Shown here: in pieces, positions 26,794-35,564 of the stretch
Position numbering within the stretch: the first letter of the stretch is position 1
How the letters are laid out: every line of letters starts with the position of its first letter
Source of the DNA: Desulfovibrio sp.
GTDB taxonomy: Bacteria > Desulfobacterota > Desulfovibrionia > Desulfovibrionales > Desulfovibrionaceae
Direction of reading: 5' to 3'
Assembly: GCA_031284485.1 (NCBI GenBank)
Contig: JAISZT010000126.1
Span: 1-38,120, forward strand
Length of the DNA stretch: 38,120 bases
Position numbers and translations under genes: made by a program
The notes under the pieces: model-generated
Seen by the model: only the letters and a program-made list of their open reading frames with translations
The model's database searches: none
Told to the model about the DNA's origin: nothing

Positions 26794-26798
26794 ACATC

Positions 26799-27122
26799 AT
26801 GTTTTGGCGTGTATTTGTGCTTGTAGCCCTGGGGGTCATGAACATTGTGCTGTTCAGCCGTATGGTCTGGGGGCCCACTGGAATTCTGGAGTATCTGGAG
26901 CTTAAGCGGCAGTACGCGGAAATGGAGCAAAAAATCGCTGATCTGGACACACAAAATCTGGCTCTGAGCCGCGAAATTCGCCTCATGCAGTCAGACAGCC
27001 GCTATATGGAAAAAATGATCCGGCAACGCCTGCACTATGTCCGGGGAAATGAAATATTGTACCTCTTTGATAACTCGGCCAAGATTAAATCAGGAGCCAC
27101 ACGCAATGACGGAAAAAATTGA
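26799..27122 (+). CDS. FtsB/DivIC-like septum formation initiator
   Basis: This 107-residue bitopic membrane protein has a short N-terminus, one TM helix (about 4-22), a coiled coil (about 33-70, LELKRQYAEMEQKIADLDTQN), and a small C-terminal segment with IRQRLHYVRGNEILYLF. That is the layout of FtsB/DivIC, which bridges FtsL and FtsQ in the divisome. The length is typical. The last 17 bp overlap the following TPR gene. The match is to the family as a whole; FtsB and FtsL-like paralogues cannot be separated from sequence alone. Confidence 0.85.
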   Translation: MFWRVFVLVALGVMNIVLFSRMVWGPTGILEYLELKRQYAEMEQKIADLDTQNLALSREIRLMQSDSRYMEKMIRQRLHYVRGNEILYLFDNSAKIKSGATRNDGKN

Positions 27123-27990
27123 ATGGTACAGGGAAGTGCTGGAGATCGAGCCGAATTCCAAAGTTTTTTTCCCTCTGGCGCGGCTGCTGTCGGAGGAAAA
27201 ACGCATTGATGAGGCTATGGATGTTCTGGAGCACGGGCTGGAACGTCATCCGGAATTTCTGGAAGCGCGTCTTTTTTTTATTGAACTGCTTCACAAAATG
27301 GACCGTAACGATACATGCGCATCGCAAATTGCCAAACTCAGCAAAATGTTTTCCACGTACGCGGGTTTTTGGCAGGCCTGGGCCGCGTGTCTTTCCTCGG
27401 CAGGCGATTCTCCGGACACATCCCTGGCGTTGCGGTTTTTATCCGTTTATTTTCTGAACAAATCTGTTTCCTTCCATGAAGTGCTGGACAGGGGACTGAC
27501 ATCCATGATTGATACTACGCAGCCTGCCGTCAAGCCGGTTGCGCCGCAACCGAGGATCATAGTAAAATCCGCTCAGGCTGCAAGCGCCGGACAGGTTGCG
27601 CCGCCCCCAACGCCTGCGGTAAAGCCGGTTCAGGTGACAGTCACCCGACAGCCGTCCGCGCCGCCGGGTGCAGAAAACACCGGCGCGGAAAACACCGAAG
27701 AGCATTTTTCCCTGCGCACCCGCTCCATGGCCGAAGTGCTGGCCGAACAGGGCGACATTCAGGGAGCGCTGGACATCTACCACGAATTGCTGGCCGGAGC
27801 GGCAAGCCCTGGAGAAAAAGACGATCTGCAACGCCGTATCACCACATTGGGCACGCTTCTTGCCAATTCACGGGAGCCGGACACTGCCCCGGTTTCACCA
27901 ATTCAACCGGAATCTTCAGCCGGTAAGGATAAACTCATCAGCATGCTTGAAACACTGGCTGAACGTGTTGAGGCAAGAGCGCAAAGCTGA
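27106..27990 (+). CDS. TPR protein with proline/alanine-rich linker
   Basis: This 294-residue protein has no signal peptide. Residues 1 to about 130 form TPR-like helical pairs (WYREVLEIEPNSKVFFPLA, then IDEAMDVLEHGLERHPEFLE). A flexible linker follows at about 140-205, rich in Pro, Val, Ala and Gln, with VKPV twice. A second conserved helical unit comes next (SMAEVLAEQGDIQGALDIYHELL, about 213-235), and the end is helical. It probably acts as a scaffold. The ATG at 27106 has AGGAG 10 nt upstream and overlaps the FtsB-like gene by 17 bp; the frame to 27037 lies inside that gene. The context suggests a cell-envelope or division role, but no partner can be named. Confidence 0.85.
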   Translation: MTEKIEWYREVLEIEPNSKVFFPLARLLSEEKRIDEAMDVLEHGLERHPEFLEARLFFIELLHKMDRNDTCASQIAKLSKMFSTYAGFWQAWAACLSSAGDSPDTSLALRFLSVYFLNKSVSFHEVLDRGLTSMIDTTQPAVKPVAPQPRIIVKSAQAASAGQVAPPPTPAVKPVQVTVTRQPSAPPGAENTGAENTEEHFSLRTRSMAEVLAEQGDIQGALDIYHELLAGAASPGEKDDLQRRITTLGTLLANSREPDTAPVSPIQPESSAGKDKLISMLETLAERVEARAQS

Positions 27991-28071
27991 CAACAGCGAA
28001 AGTTGAAAATTTCAAAGGCAGGAACGCACAATCGTCGCGCCGCTGCTATGTATAACAAACAGGAGAACAGA

Positions 28072-29541
28072 GTGTTGAAATTACTGTCGCGTTGTTTTCT
28101 TCCACTGATAATGCTTGTCCTGGCGGTTGGCTGCGGTTCTTACCAGCCCACCAAAAATGCCTGGAAATCGACAAAGGGCTTCTGGAATGCCTACGTCAGT
28201 CCACCCGCTGAAGTTAATTATGAAGAAAAAGGCGATCTTTCTCCCCAAACGCTGGCGCTGACCAACAGTATGATAGGCGTGGATATTGAACTGGAACGCC
28301 TTGAGCGGACCATGCTCAATGCGGACAAACCCCCGACGCGTGCGTGGGTTACGGATTTTTTTACAAAATTTCCCTGGATCAACGGCTTTGCCGGCGTCAG
28401 GTATGACGGCACGATTTTAGGACAGGAGCCCGCATCGCCCATGAAGCAACTGGATTTTATCCCGTTGCTCTATGAAGATAAAAAACAGAACAGCCGCGCC
28501 CTGCGCGGCGATACGCAAAACACCCCCCTTGGCCCGGAAATTTTGCTTGCCACCCCGCTTTATGACAGCGTGGACTTTTTGGGCATTGTGCTGGCCCACT
28601 TTGATATACGGACGCTGATGCAGTACTCCGGCAGCCCGGAAAATATCGTTGTCCTCTCACCGCAAGCGTTGCTCTGGGCAGGAAAATATGATTTCGCCGC
28701 CACCCCCCTGGCCGGCGTCAACTGGGAAGAAGTCGTCAGCAAAAGCTCGTCGGGCGTCTGCAAAAACGCCACCGGTTCCTTTTATTATATAGTGCGCTAT
28801 CTCGGCAATTTGCCCCTTGTCTTCGCGGCGCCCGAATCCGGCGCCTTTCCGGAGGGCGACGGCGACATCAGCAAGGCGCTCGCCTTCTTCCCCAAAGAAC
28901 GGGAAAAACTTCCGCCGCCCCCGCAACCGGAAAAAAAGGCCAAGGACACCGCGCCCGAGGGACAACAAGTTGATCTTCCCGCCGCCAAAGGCCCGAGCGG
29001 CGGCAGCGACGGCGCGCCCGCGGCGACAGCGGCGGAGCGCCCCGGCGCAAGGGACATTCAGCCCGGCAGCAGTGAAAGCGTTTTGCTTAAAAAACAAACG
29101 CCTGCGGGCGGCCGCCGTATGGAAGAACGTCATCTCGAAGGCGAAAACGTGCCTGTGGAGCGCGTTCAGCGGCCGCGCAGAGCGCCCCGCCCGGAGACAA
29201 GCGCTTCTTCCGCCGCCGACCTGACGCCGCGCGACGAGGCCCCCGCAGTGCAGCGGCCAAGCCCGTTCGGCCCGCGTGAAGAAGAGCAGCCCCCTGCCCC
29301 CGCCCCCGTATTCCAGCGGCCCAGTCCGTTCGGACCGGACGCCGGCAGCCCCGCGCCTCCGCAAGCGGAACCGCAAGCCCGGGAAAAACCGGAGATACCG
29401 GCTGCGGACCCCCAAAATGCGGCTGTCCCAGAAAAACAACCCGAGGCGGCCCCCGCGACGGAAAATACGGGAGGACAGCCAACAGGCACCGCCGCCCAAT
29501 CAACCGAAAGCCGCCCAAGCCCCTTTGGGCCGAAGAATTGA
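28072..29541 (+). CDS. Lipoprotein with Cache-like domain and proline-rich tail repeating RPSPFGP
   Basis: This 489-residue protein starts at a GTG (28072) with AGGAG 6 nt upstream. Its lipoprotein signal ends AVGC (Cys21). The ATG at 28048 and TTG at 28003 are alternatives with worse sites. Residues about 45-270 form a folded domain whose pattern (FAGVRYDGTILG, ILLATPLYDSVDFLGIVLAHFD) recalls Cache/PDC sensor domains. From about 285 on the chain is disordered and rich in Pro, Ala, Glu and Gln. In it RPSPFGP occurs three times (29254-29274, 29317-29337, 29512-29532), the last one two residues from the C-terminus. The codons of the copies differ at third positions. The function is unknown; the tail may bind an envelope partner. 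Its neighbours are a TPR scaffold and an FtsB-like protein. Confidence 0.8.
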   Translation: MLKLLSRCFLPLIMLVLAVGCGSYQPTKNAWKSTKGFWNAYVSPPAEVNYEEKGDLSPQTLALTNSMIGVDIELERLERTMLNADKPPTRAWVTDFFTKFPWINGFAGVRYDGTILGQEPASPMKQLDFIPLLYEDKKQNSRALRGDTQNTPLGPEILLATPLYDSVDFLGIVLAHFDIRTLMQYSGSPENIVVLSPQALLWAGKYDFAATPLAGVNWEEVVSKSSSGVCKNATGSFYYIVRYLGNLPLVFAAPESGAFPEGDGDISKALAFFPKEREKLPPPPQPEKKAKDTAPEGQQVDLPAAKGPSGGSDGAPAATAAERPGARDIQPGSSESVLLKKQTPAGGRRMEERHLEGENVPVERVQRPRRAPRPETSASSAADLTPRDEAPAVQRPSPFGPREEEQPPAPAPVFQRPSPFGPDAGSPAPPQAEPQAREKPEIPAADPQNAAVPEKQPEAAPATENTGGQPTGTAAQSTESRPSPFGPKN

Positions 29542-29571
29542 ATTATTGGTCAAATTGCCAAGGAGGCTCTC

Positions 29572-30576
29572 ATGGCTGATATCACGGTTACCGAGCACCT
29601 TCTGCTGCACCAGAAGCAGTCGCCCCATGCGACAGGGATGTTCACAGGTCTGCTCTATGATCTTATCCTTTCAGGGAAAACCATATCCCGCCGCATAAAC
29701 AAAGCCGGACTGCTCGACATTCTGGGCGGCACCGGCGAGGTGAACGTCCAGGGTGAAAATATTCAGAAGCTTGATGAAATCGCCAACCGCATCATGATAT
29801 ACCGCATGGAGCGTTGCGGCGCTCTCTGCGCCATGAGTTCGGAGGAAGAGGCGGAGCTTATCCGCGTCAGAGACGATTTTCCACGCGGCGACTACATTCT
29901 TGTTTTTGATCCGCTGGACGGCTCTTCAAATATTGACGTCAACATCAATGTGGGCACAATTTTTTCCATTTTACGGCGTCCGGAAGGCCACAAGGGCGAA
30001 GTGACGCTTGAGGAAATTCTGCAGCCCGGCGTCAAACAGGTGGCGGCCGGCTATATATTGTACGGCCCTTCCACCATGCTGGTGTTCAGCACAGGTCAGG
30101 GAGTGCACGGTTTCACCCTGGATCCCGGAGTGGGAGAATTCCTGCTCTCCCACCCCGATATGCGCGTGCCGAAGCAGGGACACATTTATTCCGTCAACGA
30201 AGGCTACTGGAAAAACTGGAATACCGCCACCCGCGAAGTGATTGAGTGGTTTCACAACTGCACAACGCCCAAAGGGGGCAGTTATTCCGCCCGCTATGTG
30301 GGATCGCTTGTGGCAGACTTTCACCGTACGCTGATCTACGGCGGCATCTACATGTACCCGGCGGACGCCAACAAACCGGACGGCAAGCTGCGCCTGATGT
30401 GCGAGGCCTCGCCGCTGGCCTTTCTGGCGGAACAGGCCGGGGGCAAGGCAAGCGACGGTTCGCGGCGCATCCTTGAACGCGTGCCGGACAAGCTGCACGC
30501 GCGCACGCCGCTGTTTATCGGCTCCGCCGACGATGTCACGGCAGTGGAAACTATCTACGCCAAGCACGCCCGTTGA
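29572..30576 (+). CDS. fbp: Fructose-1,6-bisphosphatase class I
   Basis: This 334-residue cytoplasmic enzyme removes the 1-phosphate of fructose-1,6-bisphosphate in gluconeogenesis. The metal site [12 protein letters not shown] carries Asp113 and Asp116. The substrate-binding segments YIYSVNEG-like ([10 protein letters not shown]), [15 protein letters not shown] and GGIYMYPAD are present. The C-terminal [17 protein letters not shown] is typical. AAGGAGG lies before the ATG. The stop overlaps the TTG start of tsaD. It would serve cells growing on lactate, pyruvate or other C3 and C2 sources. Confidence 0.96.
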   Translation: MADITVTEHLLLHQKQSPHATGMFTGLLYDLILSGKTISRRINKAGLLDILGGTGEVNVQGENIQKLDEIANRIMIYRMERCGALCAMSSEEEAELIRVRDDFPRGDYILVFDPLDGSSNIDVNINVGTIFSILRRPEGHKGEVTLEEILQPGVKQVAAGYILYGPSTMLVFSTGQGVHGFTLDPGVGEFLLSHPDMRVPKQGHIYSVNEGYWKNWNTATREVIEWFHNCTTPKGGSYSARYVGSLVADFHRTLIYGGIYMYPADANKPDGKLRLMCEASPLAFLAEQAGGKASDGSRRILERVPDKLHARTPLFIGSADDVTAVETIYAKHAR

Positions 30577-31628
30577 TCTGTCTTGGCGTTGAAAGTTCCT
30601 GCGACGAAACGGCCCTTGCCCTGGTTGAAGACGGACAACTGACAGGCGCGGTTCTGTCAAGCCAGACGGATGTGCACACGCTTTTCGGCGGCGTGGTGCC
30701 CGAACTTGCCTCGCGTGAGCACTATCGCCATATGGGGCCGCTTTTTGATGAACTCCTTCGCCGTCGCGGCCTGGAGCCGGGCCGCATTACCCATGTGGCC
30801 GTCGCGCGCGGACCGGGGCTGCTGGGCAGCCTTCTTGTCGGCGTGGCCTTTGCCAAGGCTCTGGCCCTTGGGCTTGAGGCAAAATTTTTGGGAGTCAACC
30901 ATTTGCACGCCCATCTGCTGTCTGTGGGCATCAGCGGCAAACTTTCCTTCCCCGCAATAGGCCTGCTGGTTTCCGGCGGACATACGCATCTGTATCACAT
31001 GCAGTCCCCTTCGTGCTGCCGACAACTTGGCCGGACGCTGGACGACGCAGCCGGGGAGGCTTTTGACAAAGTAGGCAAGCTGCTGGGGCTGCCCTACCCC
31101 GGCGGGAGCCTGATAGACGCCCTGGCAAAGGAAGGCGTGGCGGATCCGGCGCTTTTTCCCCGTCCCTACCTTGACAACGACAATCTGGATTTCAGTTTCA
31201 GCGGCTTGAAAACAGCCGTGGCCACGCATATCAAGCGCAACGGCAGACAATGGACAAAGGACGCGGACAGTTTGAAAAACTGCTGCGCCTCGTTTAATCT
31301 GGCCGTGGTGGACACGCTTTGCGTCAAAGTTAAACGGGCGCTTGACAGGCATCCGCATATACGCGCCCTGGTACTGGCCGGGGGCGTGGCTTCAAATTCC
31401 CTGCTGCGGGGGCGCATGACGGAGCTTATGCGGCAACGCGGCGGCGAAGCCCTGATTCCGCCGCCGTCGCTGTGCACCGACAATGCCGCAATGATAGCCT
31501 ACGCCGGATGGCTGCTGCACAAATGCGGCTGCTTCCACGACTTGCGCATGGAAACCATACCGCGCGGCCGCGCCATCCCCGACGACATGCTCCGGGACGG
31601 CGCATGGAACTTCGTTACCCCGCCTTGA
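30573..31628 (+). CDS. tsaD: tRNA N6-adenosine threonylcarbamoyltransferase (TsaD), TTG start
   Basis: This 351-residue enzyme adds the threonylcarbamoyl group to A37 of tRNAs reading ANN codons, together with TsaB and TsaE, which are not in this window. The family start [18 protein letters not shown] is intact. The metal ligands are His110 and His114 (NHLHAHL), and an aspartate sits in [23 protein letters not shown] and [10 protein letters not shown] are also present. The only start that keeps the conserved N-terminus is TTG at 30573, overlapping the fbp stop as TTGA, without its own ribosome binding site. The next ATG is about 54 residues in and would destroy the fold. The 3' end overlaps the opposite-strand FKBP gene by 14 bp. 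Confidence 0.95.
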   Translation: MICLGVESSCDETALALVEDGQLTGAVLSSQTDVHTLFGGVVPELASREHYRHMGPLFDELLRRRGLEPGRITHVAVARGPGLLGSLLVGVAFAKALALGLEAKFLGVNHLHAHLLSVGISGKLSFPAIGLLVSGGHTHLYHMQSPSCCRQLGRTLDDAAGEAFDKVGKLLGLPYPGGSLIDALAKEGVADPALFPRPYLDNDNLDFSFSGLKTAVATHIKRNGRQWTKDADSLKNCCASFNLAVVDTLCVKVKRALDRHPHIRALVLAGGVASNSLLRGRMTELMRQRGGEALIPPPSLCTDNAAMIAYAGWLLHKCGCFHDLRMETIPRGRAIPDDMLRDGAWNFVTPP

Positions 31629-32043
31629 CGTCCACAATTTCGATGGAAAACGTCAGTTCTTTCCCGGCCAGAGGATGGTTGGCGTCCAACGTGATCTCGT
31701 CGGCGTCAACCTCGGTAATGGTCACATCCATCTGGCCCTGCTCGTTCGAAAGCTGCAGGGGCGTGCCGATTTCCAGCGGAATGTGCGCCGGCACCTGGAG
31801 GCGGGGCACACTGAACACCAGTTCGGCATCCATGTCGCCGTAAGCCTCGTCCGGCGGCACAGTCACCGTAACCGTGTCGCCGACTTCGCGCCCCTCCACG
31901 GCGGTTTCAAAACCCGGAATCAATGTGCCCTTCCCCAAAACAAACTCCAGCGGATCGCGTTCTCCCGACGAGTCAAAAACCGTGCCGTCGGCCAGTGTGC
32001 CCGTATAATGCACACGTACCGTATCCCCTTTTTTTATAGCCAT
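31615..32043 (-). CDS. SlyD-like FKBP-type peptidyl-prolyl isomerase
   Basis: This 142-residue cytoplasmic folding catalyst has the FKBP segments [34 protein letters not shown] and PDEAYGD. An insert-in-flap chaperone domain lies between about 68 and 120. It ends [20 protein letters not shown], the SlyD hallmark. The metal-binding His/Cys-rich tail of E. coli SlyD is absent. GGAGG lies 4 nt before the ATG at 32043; the longer frame to 32169 runs inside comM. It is the last gene of lepB-comM-FKBP. Its stop lies inside the tsaD end on the other strand. Confidence 0.93.
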   Translation of the reverse strand: MAIKKGDTVRVHYTGTLADGTVFDSSGERDPLEFVLGKGTLIPGFETAVEGREVGDTVTVTVPPDEAYGDMDAELVFSVPRLQVPAHIPLEIGTPLQLSNEQGQMDVTITEVDADEITLDANHPLAGKELTFSIEIVDVKAG

Positions 32044-32071
32044 ACGTCCTCCAGAATAAGAATGAAAAACA

Positions 32072-33601
32072 CTACTGCTCCCTGTCCAGCACACGCAGCG
32101 AAACAGCCTCGGCAATGTGTTCAACGCGCAACGCTTCCGCGCCGGCCAGGTCGGCGATAGTCCGGGCAAGCCGCAACACCCGCGTGTAGGCCCGGGCTGA
32201 AAGTTTCAGGTTGTGCACGGCGGCCTTCAGCAGGGCATGACCGCTCGCGTCGAGGGCGCAGTGCTTTTCAAGAAGGCCGCCGGAAAGCTCCGCATTGCAA
32301 TGGACGGCCTGATCCGCGTAGCGCCTTTGCTGTACGGCGCGCGCCGCCAGCACCCGTGAGCGCATCTGCGCCGAAGTGGCCTCTCCGGAAACGTCGCCGC
32401 GCAAATCGTCATAGGGCACGGCCGGAACTTCCACATGGACGTCGATTCTGTCCAGCAACGGCCCGGAAATTCTGCCCCGGTAGCGCGCCAGTTGCTCCGG
32501 GCGGCAAAGGCATGTGTGCGCCGTGTCCCCGTAGTAGCCGCAGGGGCACGGATTCATGGCCGCCACCAGCATGCAGTTGGCCGGATACGCAACGCTTTGG
32601 GCCACCCGGGCAATGTTCACATACCCGTCCTCCAGCGGCTGGCGCAGAACTTCCAGAGCGGATTTGTGGTATTCGGGCATTTCGTCCAGAAAAAGCACCC
32701 CGCGATGCGCCAGGGAAACTTCCCCCGGACGGGGGTTCCCGCCGCCGCCCACAAGGGCCACGTCGGAAATGGTGTGGTGCGGCGAACGAAAAGGGCGCGT
32801 TGTCATCAGGCCCACGCCCGGAAGCAGCTTGCCGGCCACACTGTATATTTTTGTCACTTCAAGGGCCTCTTCAAAATCCAGGGGCGGCAAAATCGTCGGC
32901 AGGCGCTGCGCCAGCATGGTTTTGCCGCTGCCCGGCGGGCCGATCATGAGCACGTTATGCCCTCCGGCCGCCGCGACTTCCAGAGCGCGTTTGGCGCTCA
33001 ACTGCCCTTTGACTTCGCTGAAATCCAGACCGTACAAGGGCGGGGACAGAGTATCCGGTAAAAAGGGGGGGTGCGGCTCCAGCGATTCCTCTCCGGCCAG
33101 AAAGGCCGCGCACTGCGCCAGATCACGCGGCACATAGACGTTAAGGCCGCGCGTCACCGCCGCCTCGGCGGCATTGCCCGGCGGCGCGACAAGACCGTCC
33201 GCCCCCTGTTTTTTCGCCAGAATCGCCAGAGGCAGCACCCCGTGCACGGGCTTGATCTCGCCGGTCAGGGAAAGCTCGCCGATGAAAAAAAGGTTGTCCA
33301 GCCTGTCAGCGTTAATAATCCCCGACGCGGCCAAAAGGCCTATGGCCAGGGGCAGATCATACCCCGCGCCGGATTTACGCAGGGCGGCAGGGGCCAGATT
33401 GACGGTGATCCGCGCCGGCGGCAGACGAAAATTGCAGGCCCGGAGCGCGGCAAAAACACGCTCCTTGGCCTCGCGCACCGCCGCCTCGGCAAGGCCGACA
33501 AGGGTAAATCCCGGCAAGCCCTGGCGGGCGTAGTCAACCTCCACTTCCACGGGAAAGGCGTCCACTCCCTCCAGCCCGCCGCTCAACAGACGAATCACCA
33601 C
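32072..33601 (-). CDS. comM: YifB/ComM-family Mg-chelatase-like AAA+ ATPase
   Basis: This ATPase of about 509 residues has an N-terminal domain (VDAFPVEVEVDYARQGLPGFTLVGLAEAAVREAKERV), a central AAA+ module with Walker A IGPPGSGKTMLAQRLP and Walker B GVLFLDEMPEY, and a cysteine-bearing segment (NPCPCGYYGD, then CLC). It ends in the Mg_chelatase_C helical domain. ComM in naturally competent bacteria is a hexameric helicase for branch migration during transformation; many non-competent bacteria keep it. The start is one of two adjacent GTG codons (33601 or 33598), 13-16 nt after lepB; the longer frame to 33664 lies within lepB. Confidence 0.92.
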   Translation of the reverse strand: MVIRLLSGGLEGVDAFPVEVEVDYARQGLPGFTLVGLAEAAVREAKERVFAALRACNFRLPPARITVNLAPAALRKSGAGYDLPLAIGLLAASGIINADRLDNLFFIGELSLTGEIKPVHGVLPLAILAKKQGADGLVAPPGNAAEAAVTRGLNVYVPRDLAQCAAFLAGEESLEPHPPFLPDTLSPPLYGLDFSEVKGQLSAKRALEVAAAGGHNVLMIGPPGSGKTMLAQRLPTILPPLDFEEALEVTKIYSVAGKLLPGVGLMTTRPFRSPHHTISDVALVGGGGNPRPGEVSLAHRGVLFLDEMPEYHKSALEVLRQPLEDGYVNIARVAQSVAYPANCMLVAAMNPCPCGYYGDTAHTCLCRPEQLARYRGRISGPLLDRIDVHVEVPAVPYDDLRGDVSGEATSAQMRSRVLAARAVQQRRYADQAVHCNAELSGGLLEKHCALDASGHALLKAAVHNLKLSARAYTRVLRLARTIADLAGAEALRVEHIAEAVSLRVLDREQ

Positions 33602-33614
33602 GACCGGCCATCCA

Positions 33615-34238
33615 TCATTGGATGAGGTTGCCCAGCCTTGCCCAGCGTATGCTGTCAATGCCACCCCATGACCAGTAAATGCGCCATGCCTTGGCCCGGA
33701 TGGCCTCGCGCTTCACAAAACCCCAGTAGCGGGAATCCAGAGAATTGTCCCTGTTGTCCCCCATGACGAAAAACTGGCCGGGCGGCACGGTAACGGGGCC
33801 GAAATTGTCCCGCCTCGGCTCATTGGCGTTTTTGCTTATATAACGGGTGTACGGCTCGTCGCGCACGGGCTGGCCGTTTCGATAAAGCTGTTTGGCGCGC
33901 ACTTCAATCACGTCCCCCGGCACGCCGATGACGCGCTTGATATAATCCATGGAAGGGTCATTGGGATACTCAAAAATGATGATATCACCCCGCGCCGGGT
34001 CGTCCCCCCGATAAATATAGTAATTGGTAAAGGGGATCCTGACGCCGTAGGCGAACTTGCTGGCCAGCAGATGATCACCCACAAGCAGCGTTTCCATCAT
34101 TGATTCCGAAGGTATTTTATATGCCTGAATAACAAATGTGCGGATCACTATTGCCAGAAACAGCGCCGTGAGCAGCGCTTCGCCGTATTCGCGCCAGATT
34201 GATTTTCCGGCCCGGTCCTTTTCTCCATGTAAGCGCAT
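33615..34238 (-). CDS. lepB: Signal peptidase I
   Basis: This 207-residue membrane protease removes Sec and Tat signal peptides. One TM helix (about 20-38) anchors it, and the catalytic part faces the periplasm. The Ser-Lys dyad is Ser46 in IPSESMMETL and Lys101 in DYIKRVIGVPGD. Box E, GDNRDNSLDSRYWGFV, is complete. The length is typical for the compact bacterial form. AGGGA precedes the ATG. It is the first gene of lepB-comM-FKBP and has a promoter about 150 nt upstream. Confidence 0.95.
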   Translation of the reverse strand: MRLHGEKDRAGKSIWREYGEALLTALFLAIVIRTFVIQAYKIPSESMMETLLVGDHLLASKFAYGVRIPFTNYYIYRGDDPARGDIIIFEYPNDPSMDYIKRVIGVPGDVIEVRAKQLYRNGQPVRDEPYTRYISKNANEPRRDNFGPVTVPPGQFFVMGDNRDNSLDSRYWGFVKREAIRAKAWRIYWSWGGIDSIRWARLGNLIQ

Positions 34239-34283
34239 AAACTGTCCCTGCCGCCTGTTGTGTGATGATTTTGGAAAGGAAAT

Positions 34284-34305
34284 CCGCAGCCCGTTCCGTC
34301 TGCGG
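34284..34305. other. GC-rich hairpin in the lepB leader region
   Basis: CCGCAG (34284-34289) pairs with CTGCGG (34300-34305) around a 10-nt loop. On the plus strand it is followed by GTTTTTG, like an intrinsic terminator, but no plus-strand gene ends here. On the minus strand it would fold in the 5' untranslated region of lepB, without a T-run. The 34239-34463 gap has no other gene-like content besides the promoter listed. Confidence 0.4.
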
Positions 34306-34390
34306 GTTTTTGAAAAAAAATTTCCTTGGGCGTTTTTTCCACAGTCCGCCCCATAAACAGAAGAAACAAAGTTTTTGGAACATCCCTGGC

Positions 34391-34419
34391 ACTATAATGG
34401 GCAACGCCGTTGTGGGCAA
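34391..34419 (-). promoter_or_regulatory. Candidate sigma-70 type promoter for lepB-comM-FKBP
   Basis: On the minus strand TTGCCC (34419-34414), a 17-bp spacer and TATAGT (34396-34391) are seen. The -10 box is the same as in the pepA promoter. The predicted start near 34384 gives a leader of about 145 nt containing the hairpin at 34284-34305. Confidence 0.5.
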
Positions 34420-34463
34420 GAATTAATACGCCACGAAGACCGGATCGCCGAAACCAGCCGCGC

Positions 34464-35519
34464 TCACTCCAGGCAATCGCAAAGTGTTCTTGCGCGCAAA
34501 GACTTGAGCTTTATACCTCCGCCGAGAATTTCACCGCGCAGCTCGGCCAGACGACGCTCCAGATCCGGCGGAATATTTTTTCCCGCCGCCGCCTTGAAAG
34601 TCGCCATGTCCGTGATCTCCACGCCTGCATTGCCCAGATCGTAAACGCTGATTTCTCCGCCCCGAAAATTTCCGACAGCGGCGGACACAATGTCATACAC
34701 AGCCTTGTCCACCCGCTTCACAATAGTCGTCAGCACACGCCCCGGCAGGGATTTATCCCGGTTCATATCCACGGCAATGGCGTAGACGCCGCGCTCCCGC
34801 ACCAGATCAAGCGCCGCCGCGTTCCCGCGCCCCGCGGCCAGCACCAGCACATCCGCCCCGCCGTCCAGAAGTTCGCGCGCCTTCACGCGGGCGCTTTCAA
34901 CATCGGTAAAAGAGCCGACGTTAGCGGCCACAACGCGCGTTTCCGGGTCGATCAGACGCGCACCCTCGCTGAAGCCGTCAAGCTGGGAGCGCAGGGCCGG
35001 AATATCCTCCCCCGACAGCCAACCGACGATTTTTTTGCTGTTCACGCCCGGCAGCGCTGTGGCGACCGTCAGTATCGCGGCCCCGGCCCCGGCGAGAAAG
35101 GCCGCCTGTTCGTCGGCAAAGGAGACGGACATGATGTTTGGCGCGCGAATGCCCGCGTCAATGCAGCCAAACTTCGTCTGGCGAAAATTTGCCGCATTGT
35201 TGCGCAGAATTTCATGAAAACCATCGGAGGCCACGAGAACAAGGTCCTGTTCCCTCGCGGCTTGCCGAAACACCGCCTGCTGATCCTCATGGGAAGGAAC
35301 CGTCAGCACCGTCACATGGAGGGGAAAATCCTTTTCGGCCCTGTTCAGCCCCGCGCGCAGCAGTTCCGCCCAGTCTCCGTCCTCGTGTTCCAGCAGCAGC
35401 GCCACGCGGCAAGGCTGCGCCGCATTCTTGTCCGCGCTATGTCCGGGCGCGGGGAAAAACGCGAGGGAACAGGCCACAAAAAGACATATGCCGCAGGGAA
35501 GCGAGGTCAGAAAAGGCAT
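34464..35519 (-). CDS. BMP-family (PnrA/Med-like) periplasmic binding protein, orphan
   Basis: This 351-residue exported protein has a Sec signal peptide (about 1-28, ending GHSA-D). The fold matches the BMP/Med family: RVALLLEHEDGDWAELLRAGL, DLVLVASDGFHEIL, SVSFADEQAAFLAGAGAA, KIVGWLSGEDIPAL and DVLVLAAGRGN. BMP proteins mostly bind purine nucleosides for ABC uptake. No permease or ATPase gene is adjacent, and its binding residues cannot be assigned from sequence alone. GGAG lies 8 nt before the ATG. It ends CDCLE, an unusual terminal cysteine pair. A link to the exported adenosine deaminase elsewhere in the window is tempting but unproven. Confidence 0.85.
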   Translation of the reverse strand: MPFLTSLPCGICLFVACSLAFFPAPGHSADKNAAQPCRVALLLEHEDGDWAELLRAGLNRAEKDFPLHVTVLTVPSHEDQQAVFRQAAREQDLVLVASDGFHEILRNNAANFRQTKFGCIDAGIRAPNIMSVSFADEQAAFLAGAGAAILTVATALPGVNSKKIVGWLSGEDIPALRSQLDGFSEGARLIDPETRVVAANVGSFTDVESARVKARELLDGGADVLVLAAGRGNAAALDLVRERGVYAIAVDMNRDKSLPGRVLTTIVKRVDKAVYDIVSAAVGNFRGGEISVYDLGNAGVEITDMATFKAAAGKNIPPDLERRLAELRGEILGGGIKLKSLRARTLCDCLE

Positions 35520-35564
35520 GGCGCGCTCCGTAAATTTAACGTCAGGTCAGACATCTGTCCGCCG

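Noticed and set aside
28657..29499. Minus-strand frame of 280 codons opposite the RPSPFGP lipoprotein
   Set aside because: It arises from the GC-rich proline-coding tail; it has no signal or domain, and the plus strand has a good ribosome binding site and lipobox.
34385..34405. TGGCAC followed by GGGC on the plus strand, considered as a sigma-54 site
   Set aside because: The GG to GC spacing is one base too long, and no plus-strand gene follows. The minus-strand sigma-70 type boxes fit better.
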